From: CAJWKT01 sp964465375
GTDB lineage: Bacteria; Pseudomonadota; Gammaproteobacteria; Steroidobacterales; Rariloculaceae
Assembly: GCA_964465375.1 (NCBI GenBank)
Contig: CAYXIJ010000006.1
Location: 24,500 to 88,499, forward strand
Length of the DNA stretch: 64,000 bases
Direction: 5' to 3'
The notes under the pieces were generated by a model, which did no database searches, was not told where the DNA came from, and saw only the letters and a program-made list of their open reading frames with translations. How positions within the stretch are numbered: position 1 is the first letter of the stretch; the number at the start of each line of letters is the position of its first letter. Both the position numbers and the translations under genes were made by a program. Below are positions 54,206 through 62,733 of the stretch, piece by piece.

Positions 54206-55141
54206 ATGTCACGACTTAGTCACAACGAACGAACCATCGTAGTTTCAGCATTGAAACACGCGACGCCCTATATGCGTATGTATAAACGCAAAATTTTCGT
54301 GCTTAAAGCCGGGGGAGAGGCATTTTCTTCCGCTGACACAACCCGAAGCCTTATGGAGCAGGTTGGGCTACTGCATCAGGTGGGTATTCGTGTCGTACTT
54401 GTACACGGTGGCGGAGCCCAATCCACCCAGATGGCCGAGGAACTTGGAATCACCGCTGAGTTTGTGGACGGACGCAGGGTAACGGATCAAAGCGCTCTCG
54501 AAATAACAGCCATGGTGCTTAACGGTCAGATAAACACGCGTATTCTTGCATCCTGCCGGGACCTAGGCATTCCAGCGGTAGGGATCAGCGGGGTTGATGC
54601 AGGACTAATTAAAGCTCACAAAAGGCCGCCTGTGGCCCGTCAAGGCAGTTCAGGAGAAACCGTGGACTATGGCTTTGTAGGTGACATCGAAAGCGTTGAT
54701 GCGAATGTGTTGATCAAGCAGCTAGATAATGATCTAGTGCCTATAGTCAGTCCACTATCTGCGGACGAATCCGGTACCCTTCTTAATATCAATGCCGATA
54801 GCGTAGCGGCTGCTGTTGCGGTAGCACTCAGCGCCGAAAAACTCATTTTAGCAACAGGCGCACCGGGCATTCTGGAATCAGCTAACGAGCCAGCGTCTTT
54901 AATATCCTATGTCGACTTGGCCGGACTCTCAAAGCTACGCAATGACAATCGACTTTCTGACGGGATGCTGCCTAAAGCAGCTGCAATAGAGCTAGCATTG
55001 CTTGGAGGGGTGCCCCGAGTACACGTTATCTCACATGCCCTACCGGACAGTGTCCTGCTTGAAATATTTACCAATGAAGGTACCGGGACACTAGTCGTAA
55101 ATGACACCCAGAATCTTACTCCAGAAGAACAGCAAGGTTGA
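54206..55141 (+). CDS. argB: N-acylglutamate kinase
   Basis: Phosphorylates N-acylglutamate with ATP. 311 residues from ATG 54206. Amino-acid-kinase fold: VLKAGGEAFSS, VLVHGGGAQSTQMAEELGI, FVDGRRVTDQSALEITAMVL, NINADSVAAAVAVAL and the ATP-side LILATGAPGIL. There is no C-terminal GNAT domain, unlike the bifunctional synthase-kinase of Xanthomonas, so N-acylglutamate must be made by another protein. Ten bases after the carbamoyltransferase stop and seven bases before argH. Confidence 0.92.
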   Translation: MSRLSHNERTIVVSALKHATPYMRMYKRKIFVLKAGGEAFSSADTTRSLMEQVGLLHQVGIRVVLVHGGGAQSTQMAEELGITAEFVDGRRVTDQSALEITAMVLNGQINTRILASCRDLGIPAVGISGVDAGLIKAHKRPPVARQGSSGETVDYGFVGDIESVDANVLIKQLDNDLVPIVSPLSADESGTLLNINADSVAAAVAVALSAEKLILATGAPGILESANEPASLISYVDLAGLSKLRNDNRLSDGMLPKAAAIELALLGGVPRVHVISHALPDSVLLEIFTNEGTGTLVVNDTQNLTPEEQQG

Positions 55142-55147
55142 AACGCC

Positions 55148-56344
55148 ATGACACGTTTGTGGGACAAAGGAAATCTTCTCGATGAGCACATTCTCAAATT
55201 TACCGCTGGAGAAGATCACCATCTGGATAAACGCTTGGTGCCCTATGATATTCGTGGTTCCATTGCGCACGTTAGGATGCTTGCAAAGCAAGGTCTGGTA
55301 AAAAAAGAAGATTGCAAGTTGATCTGCACTGGACTGGAAACTCTGGGGCTAGAACATCAACAGGGCGAATGGTCTATTGGTCTGGAAGACGAGGATGTAC
55401 ACACGGCGCTTGAGTCACGGCTCATTGACCGCATTGGTCCGGCGGGCGGGCGTGTACACCTAGGACGATCTCGTAACGATCAGGTACTGACTGCGATCAG
55501 ACTTTATTTGAAGGATGCCCTTAGTTTTCTTGCGGAGGGTGCAGCAAACGTTGCCCATACACTTGACGGGCTGGCTCACCGCCAAGGTGAAATTCAGTTA
55601 CCTGGATACTCCCATATGCAGCCCGCCATGCCGAGCTCTGTGAGTCTCTGGGCGAGTGGCTGGGCAACCGAATTTCGAGACGATGAACAGGGGCTCAACA
55701 CTGCCATCCGTCGAGTTGATATCAATCCTTTGGGGTCGGCTGCAGGCTACGGTCCAGCTGGGCTTGAGCTGGATCGAGACGCAACTCGAGACGAACTCGG
55801 ATTCAGTCGTAATCACGAGCCCGTGACTGCGGTACAGATCAGTCGCGGAAAAGCTGAGGCTACGGTAGTGTTCGAGATTAGTTTATTGTTGAGTGATCTC
55901 GGCCGTTTGGCTTCAGATTTGCTTTTGTTTTATACAAAGGAATTCAGTTTCGTTTCCTTGCCGGACAAAATCACTACAGGCTCTTCCATCATGCCGCAAA
56001 AACGAAATCCCGATGTCTTCGAGCTTGTGAGAAGCGCCCCAGCTGTTGGTATGGGCGCGCTCATGGAAGTATTGAGTGTTACAAAATCACTGGGCTCAGG
56101 CTACCAAAGGGATCTTCAGAGGCTTAAGGCCCCACTGTTTCGCAGCATTGATCTGGCTGAAGACACAGCCTTGATAATGTCACATGCACTCGAGGGAGTT
56201 CAGTTTCAGGCCGATCGGATTGTTCTCGGAGAGGAACTCCTTGCTACGGAGCGGGCCAGCCAGCTTGCCCTTAAGAAGGATATTCCATTCCGAGAGGCCT
56301 ACCGGATAATTGCAGCCGAGCTAAATGGTAAATTGGAAACATAA
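55148..56344 (+). CDS. argH: Argininosuccinate lyase
   Basis: Last step: argininosuccinate to arginine and fumarate. 398 residues, shorter than the ~460 of the E. coli enzyme. The fumarase-superfamily signature GSSIMPQKRNPD is at about 278-289; VHLGRSRNDQVLTAIRLYLK and the catalytic-His region GYSHMQPAMPSSVSLWASG are clear. No fused acetyltransferase domain as in the ArgH(A) of some marine Gammaproteobacteria. The final 20 bases overlap the lptM start. Confidence 0.92.
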   Translation: MTRLWDKGNLLDEHILKFTAGEDHHLDKRLVPYDIRGSIAHVRMLAKQGLVKKEDCKLICTGLETLGLEHQQGEWSIGLEDEDVHTALESRLIDRIGPAGGRVHLGRSRNDQVLTAIRLYLKDALSFLAEGAANVAHTLDGLAHRQGEIQLPGYSHMQPAMPSSVSLWASGWATEFRDDEQGLNTAIRRVDINPLGSAAGYGPAGLELDRDATRDELGFSRNHEPVTAVQISRGKAEATVVFEISLLLSDLGRLASDLLLFYTKEFSFVSLPDKITTGSSIMPQKRNPDVFELVRSAPAVGMGALMEVLSVTKSLGSGYQRDLQRLKAPLFRSIDLAEDTALIMSHALEGVQFQADRIVLGEELLATERASQLALKKDIPFREAYRIIAAELNGKLET

Positions 56345-56507
56345 ATTCAAGCTGAGTCAGCTGCTTATTCTGCTGGCTATTCAAAGCAGTTTGCTGATGG
56401 CTGGGTGTGGCCAAAAGTCAGCTCTGTTTCTTCCAGAGCCTTCATCCAGCACGACGATTGGCGCTGACGAGAATGGACCAAGGGATAGGGAGGACGATGA
56501 ACTCTAG
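56325..56507 (+). CDS. lptM: LptM-like outer-membrane lipoprotein
   Basis: 60 residues: lipoprotein signal (LSQLLILLAIQSSLLMAGC) with lipobox Cys, then the family motif GCGQKSALFLPEP, compared with the typical GCGQKGPLYLP. Known members assist LptD maturation and disulfide formation in LPS export. The tail is short and acidic. It starts inside argH and ends 10 bases into polA, so it is coupled to both. In other Gammaproteobacteria lptM usually precedes lysA; here polA follows instead. Too small for many gene finders, but the motif is clear. Confidence 0.85.
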   Translation: MVNWKHKFKLSQLLILLAIQSSLLMAGCGQKSALFLPEPSSSTTIGADENGPRDREDDEL

Positions 56508-59196
56508 GTTTTTGGTACTGGTCGATGGCTCTTCTTATCTCTTTCGTGCATTCCACGCTCTACCACCGCTTGTCTCCAGTAAAGGGGAACCGACCGGAGC
56601 CGTACTTGGGGTTCTAAACATGCTCTACAGGTTGGTTGATGAATTTAAACCAGATCATATTGCCGTTGTTTTTGACGCCCCTGGAAAAACCTTCCGAGAC
56701 GACTTATACGCAGAATATAAAGCCAACCGGCCCCCAGTTCCGGATGACTTAAGAGCGCAGTTTGAGCCACTTACAGAGGCTGTTGAAGCCATTGGTTTCC
56801 CGGTTCTCAGCATAAAAGGGGTAGAAGCGGACGACGTAATTGGAACCCTAGCCAAACAAGCTACCCAATCCGGTCTTTCCACCTTGATCTCAACTTCTGA
56901 TAAGGATATGGCCCAGCTGGTAAACGACCACGTTACACTCGTCAATACCATGAGTGGCGTCAAAATGGACCCAAATGGCGTGAAGCAGAAATTCGGCGTC
57001 TTCCCAAATCAAATTGTCGACTATCTAGCACTGGTTGGTGATGCCTCTGACAACATACCCGGAGTTCCTGGGGTCGGGCCAAAAACTGCATCGAAGTGGC
57101 TTACCGAATACACCAAGCTGGAAAACTTACAATCGCATGCAGCCGAAATCAAAGGAAAGGCCGGGGAAAAACTAAGGGCGTCTCTGGAACACCTGCCTCT
57201 ATACAAGGAACTTACGACCATTCGCTGCAATGTAGATTTATCTACAACGGTTTCGGAGCTCAAGTTTCGGGAGCCAGACAGGTTAAAACTGCGCTCCCTG
57301 TATGAACGGCTGGAACTGAAAACATTACTCAAAAAAATCGATGACGAAAAAAACCAGCCTCAGAGCACAAACCAAAAGAGTGTTACCTCCAAAAAAAACT
57401 ATGAGATCATACTCACGGAAAAACAACTGGATGAATGGATTGAGCGCATCCAGTCAGCAGAACTTGTTGCACTTGATACTGAAACTACCAGCCTCAACTA
57501 CATGGAAGCTCAGCTGGTTGGTATTTCATTATCGGTGAAGCCAGGTGAGGCTGCCTACATACCCATACGCCATACCTACACTGGGGCTCCAGAACAGCTG
57601 GACCAAGAATTGGTTCTAGAAAAACTCGGGCCATGGCTAGAAAGCGATGCGCCCAAAGTAGGCCATCATCTTAAATATGATACGCACATTTTGCGCAACC
57701 ACGGAATTAAGCTAAAGGGTATCACCTACGACTCCATGCTTGAGTCTTATGTCTTGAATTCCACAGCTACCCGGCATGACATGGACTCAGTGGCAAAACA
57801 ATACTTGAATGCCGAGACAACCAAGTATGAGGAGATTGCCGGGCGTGGCGCAAAACAGCTCAGATTTAATGAAATCTCTATTGAAATCGCGGCACCGTAC
57901 GCAGCTGAGGATGCTGACATCACCCTTAAACTCCATCACGCGCTGTGGCCAAAACTCGAAGCAACCCCAGTGTTGACAGAGTTATATCAGGACATAGAGC
58001 AACCCCTTGTGAAAGTCCTACAAAAAATGGAATACGTCGGCGTCATGGTTGATGCACAAAAACTAAATGAGCAAAGCCAAGAAATTTCTCTTTTATTAAA
58101 AAAAATGGAAAGGAAGGCTCATAATGAGGCTGGCGGTACCTTCAATCTTGATTCTCCAAAACAGTTACAGGAAATACTCTACGACAACCTGAAACTGCCA
58201 ATATTAGGAAAAACTCCAAAAGGTCAGCCCTCTACTGCGGAAGGAGTATTGCAGGCTCTTGCTGAAAACTATGAGTTACCAAGCCTGATACTTAAATACC
58301 GCGCGCTGTCAAAACTTAAGTCCACCTATACGGACAAGCTACCAGCACAAATAAATCAGACTACAGGACGGATACATACTTCATATCATCAGGCAATCAC
58401 TGCTACAGGACGATTATCATCTTCGAAACCGAATCTGCAAAATATTCCTATCCGCACGCCCCAAGGCCGACGAATCCGCCAAGCCTTTATCTCTCCACCA
58501 GGGAAAAAACTAATAGCAGCAGACTACTCCCAAATTGAACTAAGAATTATGGCCCACCTGTCGGGAGATAAAGGACTTAGAAGGGCCTTTGCCGAAGACC
58601 AGGATATTCATAAAGCTACTGCGGCGGAAATTTTCGGCGTAAAAAAAGAGAAGGTGCAAGATACGCAACGCCGCTCCGCAAAAGCAATTAACTTCGGGCT
58701 AATTTATGGAATGTCTGCCTTCGGTCTCGCCCGACAGTTGAACATTAAACGCGAAGATGCCCAAGCCTACGTGGACCTATATTTTGAACGATACCCTGAC
58801 GTCAAACATTATATGGATGACACAAGGCGCCAAGCTCGGGATCGGGGATATGTTTCAACCGTTTTTGGTCGGCGACTGTATCTGCCCGAGATTGAATCAC
58901 GCAATCATCAGCGGCGCCAGTACGCTGAAAGGAGCGCTATAAATGCGCCCATGCAAGGCACAGCGGCAGATATCATCAAACGGGCAATGGTCCGAGTCGA
59001 GCATTGGATTGAAGAAAATTTGGATGGTGCCGCGTTGATCATGCAGGTTCATGACGAGCTGGTCCTGGAAGTTCCGGAAGTCCAAGCTTTTGAGGTCAGT
59101 ACAAAATTAGCAAAAATCATGGAATCAGCGGCTGAACTGTCAGTCCCCCTCAAGGTGGAAGTCGGAATTGGATTTAACTGGGATGAGGCACATTAG
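56497..59196 (+). CDS. polA: DNA polymerase I
   Basis: 899 residues. The 5' nuclease domain starts LVLVDGSSYLFRAFHALPPL and has GVEADDVIGTLAK and GDASDNIPGVPGVGPKTA. The 3'-5' proofreading domain keeps its acidic pair, Asp327 and Glu329 in LDTETTSLNY. Polymerase motifs: A, DYSQIELRIMAHLSGD; B, RRSAKAINFGLIYG; C, VHDELVLE. All three activities look intact. The ATG at 56497 is preceded by an excellent AGGGAGG; upstream in-frame codons belong to lptM territory. Last gene of the arg operon and convergent with engB. Confidence 0.97.
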   Translation: MNSRFLVLVDGSSYLFRAFHALPPLVSSKGEPTGAVLGVLNMLYRLVDEFKPDHIAVVFDAPGKTFRDDLYAEYKANRPPVPDDLRAQFEPLTEAVEAIGFPVLSIKGVEADDVIGTLAKQATQSGLSTLISTSDKDMAQLVNDHVTLVNTMSGVKMDPNGVKQKFGVFPNQIVDYLALVGDASDNIPGVPGVGPKTASKWLTEYTKLENLQSHAAEIKGKAGEKLRASLEHLPLYKELTTIRCNVDLSTTVSELKFREPDRLKLRSLYERLELKTLLKKIDDEKNQPQSTNQKSVTSKKNYEIILTEKQLDEWIERIQSAELVALDTETTSLNYMEAQLVGISLSVKPGEAAYIPIRHTYTGAPEQLDQELVLEKLGPWLESDAPKVGHHLKYDTHILRNHGIKLKGITYDSMLESYVLNSTATRHDMDSVAKQYLNAETTKYEEIAGRGAKQLRFNEISIEIAAPYAAEDADITLKLHHALWPKLEATPVLTELYQDIEQPLVKVLQKMEYVGVMVDAQKLNEQSQEISLLLKKMERKAHNEAGGTFNLDSPKQLQEILYDNLKLPILGKTPKGQPSTAEGVLQALAENYELPSLILKYRALSKLKSTYTDKLPAQINQTTGRIHTSYHQAITATGRLSSSKPNLQNIPIRTPQGRRIRQAFISPPGKKLIAADYSQIELRIMAHLSGDKGLRRAFAEDQDIHKATAAEIFGVKKEKVQDTQRRSAKAINFGLIYGMSAFGLARQLNIKREDAQAYVDLYFERYPDVKHYMDDTRRQARDRGYVSTVFGRRLYLPEIESRNHQRRQYAERSAINAPMQGTAADIIKRAMVRVEHWIEENLDGAALIMQVHDELVLEVPEVQAFEVSTKLAKIMESAAELSVPLKVEVGIGFNWDEAH

Positions 59197-59207
59197 TGCC
59201 TTCACAT

Positions 59208-59229
59208 GCGAAAGACGATGCTCTTTCGC
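59208..59229. terminator. Hairpin between convergent polA and engB
   Basis: Perfect 8-bp inverted repeat GCGAAAGA / TCTTTCGC with a 6-base loop fills most of the 33-base gap between the two stop codons. No T-run follows on either strand, so it is a likely shared 3' stem or a weak bidirectional terminator. Confidence 0.5.
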
Positions 59230-59799
59230 TCAGTCCAATCCTAGCCATTTCCAAATCCAGGCCCGAGCCTCCTCAACCCCCTGATGTTTTCGCGCTGAAA
59301 ACAACACAACCGGGGCACCAAAATTCCGAGCTGCTTGATTTTCCTGGGCGCTAGCCGCTAGCCGACTCATTTTGTCTGCCTTGGTCAACAATACAGCTGC
59401 CGGTACGTGAGCTTCATTAGCCCAATTCAGCATCACCCGATCCAACTCTTTTGGCCCACGACGAACATCAACAGTCACTATGAGCCCAGCCAGAGAAGTC
59501 CGACTTTTAAAGTATGCCTCGAGTAAGCTCCGCCAGTGCTCCTGCACGGAAACTGATACACGAGCATACCCATAACCCGGCAAATCAACTATACGATGAC
59601 CCTCTCCTACGGCGAAAAAGTTAACCAGCTGCGTCCGTCCCGGCGTCTTGCTTGTTCTGGCCAGCCTTTTCCGGGCAAGAATCGTATTAATAGCACTAGA
59701 TTTTCCGGAATTTGAACGCCCGGCAAAAGCCACTTCTCGCCCTCGGTCCATTGGAAATTGACTAGGATTGTGGGCACTGCTGATAAACTCGGGGTTCAT
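59230..59799 (-). CDS. engB: Ribosome-biogenesis GTPase EngB (YihA/YsxC)
   Basis: Essential GTPase for 50S assembly. 189 residues from the ATG at 59799, matching E. coli in beginning just before HNPSQFP and DRGREVAFAGRSNSGKSS (G1). G2/switch KTPGRTQLVNFF, G3 DLPGYGYARV, G4 LLTKADK. A longer form from 59871 would add 24 residues not typical of the family; GGAAAGAG lies before 59799. The polA-engB-dsbA neighbourhood resembles that of Pseudomonas. Confidence 0.93.
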   Translation of the reverse strand: MNPEFISSAHNPSQFPMDRGREVAFAGRSNSGKSSAINTILARKRLARTSKTPGRTQLVNFFAVGEGHRIVDLPGYGYARVSVSVQEHWRSLLEAYFKSRTSLAGLIVTVDVRRGPKELDRVMLNWANEAHVPAAVLLTKADKMSRLAASAQENQAARNFGAPVVLFSARKHQGVEEARAWIWKWLGLD

Positions 59800-59874
59800 T
59801 TCTCTTTCCGATAGCCACTGGAAACGGCCGATTAGTGTACAATTTTCACGGTAACTCTTTAGAGAAAACATCCA

Positions 59875-60642
59875 ATGTACCGAACATCGCTATTTGCTCT
59901 GATTGCTATGATACCGCTTGCTTACGGTGACCAGCCGGACTCAGTCGGCGCTTATTCCACAACAAGCACCAACAAATCGAGTCTGTCTGACGAAGGAACC
60001 ACAATAGTGGAAACCCCGTTAGAGAACTCTACCGGTCACCTTATGCTGGCTCAAGCTGAAACAAGTCCTGTTTCTGGGCGCTTCGAACTCGGTGAGCATT
60101 ATCAGCGTCTCTCTCCGACTCAGCCTACGAGCTCGAGCCCTGATCAAATCGAAGTAGCCGAGATTTTTTGGTATGGCTGTCCACACTGCTACACGTTTGA
60201 TCCGTTTCTCGAAAGCTGGCGCCCGGATCTACCCAGCTATGTCAGCTTTATTAGGGTTCCAGCAGTGTGGAATCCATTGCTACAGATGCACGCTCGTGCC
60301 TTTTATGCGGCCGAGGTCTTAGGAAAAAGTGAGGAAATGCATACTTCTTTCTTTAGAGAAATCCATGTCAACGGCAATTTCTTAGATTCTGAAGAAGCAC
60401 TAGCCAGCTTCTTCGGTCAATTCGGGATAGGCCAGGATGAATTCCAGAATGCCTATAATTCTTTTGCGGTCCATGCAAAACTCCAGCGCGCTGATGAACT
60501 GTCACGCCGTTATCGCGTTGCAAGCGTACCGATGGTAGTCATAAATGGAAAATATACAACTAGTGCCAGTGAAGCTGGCGGCTATCCTACATTGATCGAA
60601 CTTATTGACGAACTTGTGGCCATGGAGGCTAATGATAATTAG
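59875..60642 (+). CDS. dsbA: Thiol:disulfide interchange protein DsbA
   Basis: Periplasmic oxidant of protein thiols. 255 residues: signal peptide YRTSLFALIAMIPLAYG, an unusually long Ser/Thr-rich linker (about residues 20-75), then the thioredoxin fold with FWYGCPHCYTFDP (active-site C-P-H-C) and the cis-Pro loop ASVPMVVINGKY. The extra linker makes it longer than E. coli DsbA. Start codon ATG 59875 lies 75 bases from the divergent engB start. Confidence 0.93.
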   Translation: MYRTSLFALIAMIPLAYGDQPDSVGAYSTTSTNKSSLSDEGTTIVETPLENSTGHLMLAQAETSPVSGRFELGEHYQRLSPTQPTSSSPDQIEVAEIFWYGCPHCYTFDPFLESWRPDLPSYVSFIRVPAVWNPLLQMHARAFYAAEVLGKSEEMHTSFFREIHVNGNFLDSEEALASFFGQFGIGQDEFQNAYNSFAVHAKLQRADELSRRYRVASVPMVVINGKYTTSASEAGGYPTLIELIDELVAMEANDN

Positions 60643-60654
60643 CTTCAACGCTCC

Positions 60655-61575
60655 TTAGAAAGAATCCCTAAGCTCGTCCAGCCCGTGTGGATCAGAGTGG
60701 ATTATGACTTCGGCTTTTGGAAAAAATTTCTGAACTTCGTCCTCCACCTCATCAGAAATTCGGTGTGCCTCGGTCAGCGTGATATTCGGGTCTAACTCTA
60801 AATGAAACTGAATGAACTGGGCTAGGCCAGACGAGCGAGTGCGCATGTCGTGCAAACCGAGGACTTCAGGATGACCCAATACGATCGCCTCTATACGCTG
60901 CCTGTCCTTTTCCGGTAATTCCCTGTCAAGAAGTATATCGATTGCGTCAAGCACTATTCTGCGGACCCCCAGAAATATAAATCCGGCGATTAATAATCCC
61001 AACAGCGGATCCAAAATATCCCATTCAAGGCGATAGCTAAAAAAAATTGCGCACAAAACTGCCAAGTTAGTAAGCAAGTCCGCTTTGTAGTGCATGGCAT
61101 CAGCAGAAATTGCTAATGATCCTGTGCGTGCCACAACAAATCGCTGAAAGCCTACCAAAAATAACGTTAATACCAAGGATATTGACATCACACCAAACCC
61201 AACCTCTGGCTCACTAATAGGCTTGGGGTCCAGTAGGCGAATAACAGCTTCGCTGGCTACATACAGGGCAGAAATCGTAATGATAAAGCCCTGCAATAGT
61301 CCTGAAACACCTTCAGATTTTCCATGCCCAAATCGATGCTCAGCATCAGCCGGAGATACCGCGACCTTGACCGCATAGAATGTGATAATTGATGCAATCA
61401 AATCGAGCAAAGAATCGGCTAACGAACTCAGAATCGCTACGGAGCCTGTTATTAACCACGCCCAGATTTTTAAACTGATCAGAGTCAATGCTAATGCTAT
61501 GGAAGCGTACGTCGCTGACCGCATTAGCTTGATTTGTTTTGAACTCAGAGGCGAATTTTCAGCTTTGTCGGTCAT
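60655..61575 (-). CDS. Cation diffusion facilitator (FieF-like)
   Basis: 306 residues, six-helix metal/proton antiporter. Metal site in helix 2, LADSLLDLIASIITFYAV (the D-x-x-x-D pattern), the loop DAEHRFGHGKSEG, and helix 5, ADAMHYKADLLTNLAV, with the second H-x-x-x-D. The C-terminal cytoplasmic domain has LGLHDMRTRSSG and QFHLELDPNITLTEAH. Best match in layout is FieF (Fe2+/Zn2+ efflux), but the metal cannot be fixed from sequence. Convergent with dsbA and seven bases from the aminotransferase gene. Confidence 0.9.
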   Translation of the reverse strand: MTDKAENSPLSSKQIKLMRSATYASIALALTLISLKIWAWLITGSVAILSSLADSLLDLIASIITFYAVKVAVSPADAEHRFGHGKSEGVSGLLQGFIITISALYVASEAVIRLLDPKPISEPEVGFGVMSISLVLTLFLVGFQRFVVARTGSLAISADAMHYKADLLTNLAVLCAIFFSYRLEWDILDPLLGLLIAGFIFLGVRRIVLDAIDILLDRELPEKDRQRIEAIVLGHPEVLGLHDMRTRSSGLAQFIQFHLELDPNITLTEAHRISDEVEDEVQKFFPKAEVIIHSDPHGLDELRDSF

Positions 61576-61582
61576 AGCATTA

Positions 61583-62731
61583 TCAAAGGTTTCCCAAAAT
61601 GTTGGCCGCTCTCTCGAGCGTATCCGCTTCCTTTGCGAAACAAAATCGCACTAAGTGAGCGTCTAATGCAGAAGAACAAAACACGGAAACAGGAATTACA
61701 GCAACACCATGCTCCATAGTTAACCAACGCGCAAACTCCGTATCTGGTTTATCACTGATAGCACTGTAGTCAGCTAACTGAAAATAGGTCCCCCGACAAG
61801 TCTTTAGCTTGAATGGAGATTCCTTCATCAAGCTCTGAAAAAGGTTGCGCTTCTCCTGATAAAAATCGGATAACCCCAAGTAATGCTCAGGGTGCTCATC
61901 TAGGTAGTCTGCTAACGCATGCTGAACAGGGGTGATGGTAGTATAAGTGTTGAACTGGTGTACTCGACGAAATTCTCTGGATAGGCTGGATGGAGCAACG
62001 CAGTAACCGATTTTCCAGCCTGTAGCATGATAAGTCTTTCCGAAAGAAAAAACTGCGAAGCATTTTTTTGAGAGTTCCTCGTGAGCCAGAATAGTTGAGT
62101 GGCGCTGGCCGTCAAAAATAATGTGCTCGTAAACTTCATCGCTGAGTACATAACATTGATAAGGCCTTAAGAGGTCAGCCAAGCATGTTAGATCCTCGTA
62201 GGTGAACACTGCGCCCGTAGGATTGTGTGGTGTGTTTATGATCACCATCCGAGTCCGATCTGAGAGGGACGCAGACAAACGCTCCCAGTCTATTGAAAAA
62301 TTCGGCAGGGACATAGGAAAATGAACAGGCTTTGCACCGGCCAACATGATAGCAGGCTCATAAGAATCATAAGCCGGATCAAAAACAATTACCTCGTCTC
62401 CTGGTTTCACTGTTGCATGGATTGCACAGAATAGTGCTTCTGTTGCGCCACTGGTGACCGTGATCTCCGTTTCGGGGTCTGATTGAATTCCGTAGAGTCT
62501 CTCAATCTTGCGCGCTGTCGCCTCTCGGAGACTAGCAACACCCACCATGGGCGCATACTGATTGTGGCCCGAATAGAAATAGTGACTGATCCGCTCTAGC
62601 AAGTCTTTGGGAGGATCAAAATCTGGAAAACCTTGGGAAAGATTAATCGCTCCATACTCATCAGCAAGATGAGACATGACGGTAAAGATTGTCGTACCGA
62701 CGTTCGGTAATTTACTCTGAAAAACCTTCAT
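61583..62731 (-). CDS. PLP-dependent aminotransferase (methionine/YbdL-like)
   Basis: 382 residues of class I/II. GAINLSQGFPDFDPP near the N-terminus, YAPMVGVASLREATARKI, VTSGATEALFCAIH, DPAYDSYEPAIMLAG, NTPHNPTGAVFT, and the PLP lysine in SFGKTYHATGWKIGYCVAP. Closest in pattern to YbdL (methionine aminotransferase) and kynurenine aminotransferase-like enzymes. Possibly used in methionine salvage; no mtn genes are in view. Runs tail-to-head with the efflux gene and two bases from the OPT transporter stop. Confidence 0.9.
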   Translation of the reverse strand: MKVFQSKLPNVGTTIFTVMSHLADEYGAINLSQGFPDFDPPKDLLERISHYFYSGHNQYAPMVGVASLREATARKIERLYGIQSDPETEITVTSGATEALFCAIHATVKPGDEVIVFDPAYDSYEPAIMLAGAKPVHFPMSLPNFSIDWERLSASLSDRTRMVIINTPHNPTGAVFTYEDLTCLADLLRPYQCYVLSDEVYEHIIFDGQRHSTILAHEELSKKCFAVFSFGKTYHATGWKIGYCVAPSSLSREFRRVHQFNTYTTITPVQHALADYLDEHPEHYLGLSDFYQEKRNLFQSLMKESPFKLKTCRGTYFQLADYSAISDKPDTEFARWLTMEHGVAVIPVSVFCSSALDAHLVRFCFAKEADTLERAANILGNL

Positions 62732-62733
62732 AT

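Noticed and set aside
59197..59229. Spot 42-like sRNA between polA and engB, as in E. coli
   Set aside because: The gap is only 33 bases and is filled by a hairpin; there is no room for the ~109-nt spf gene.
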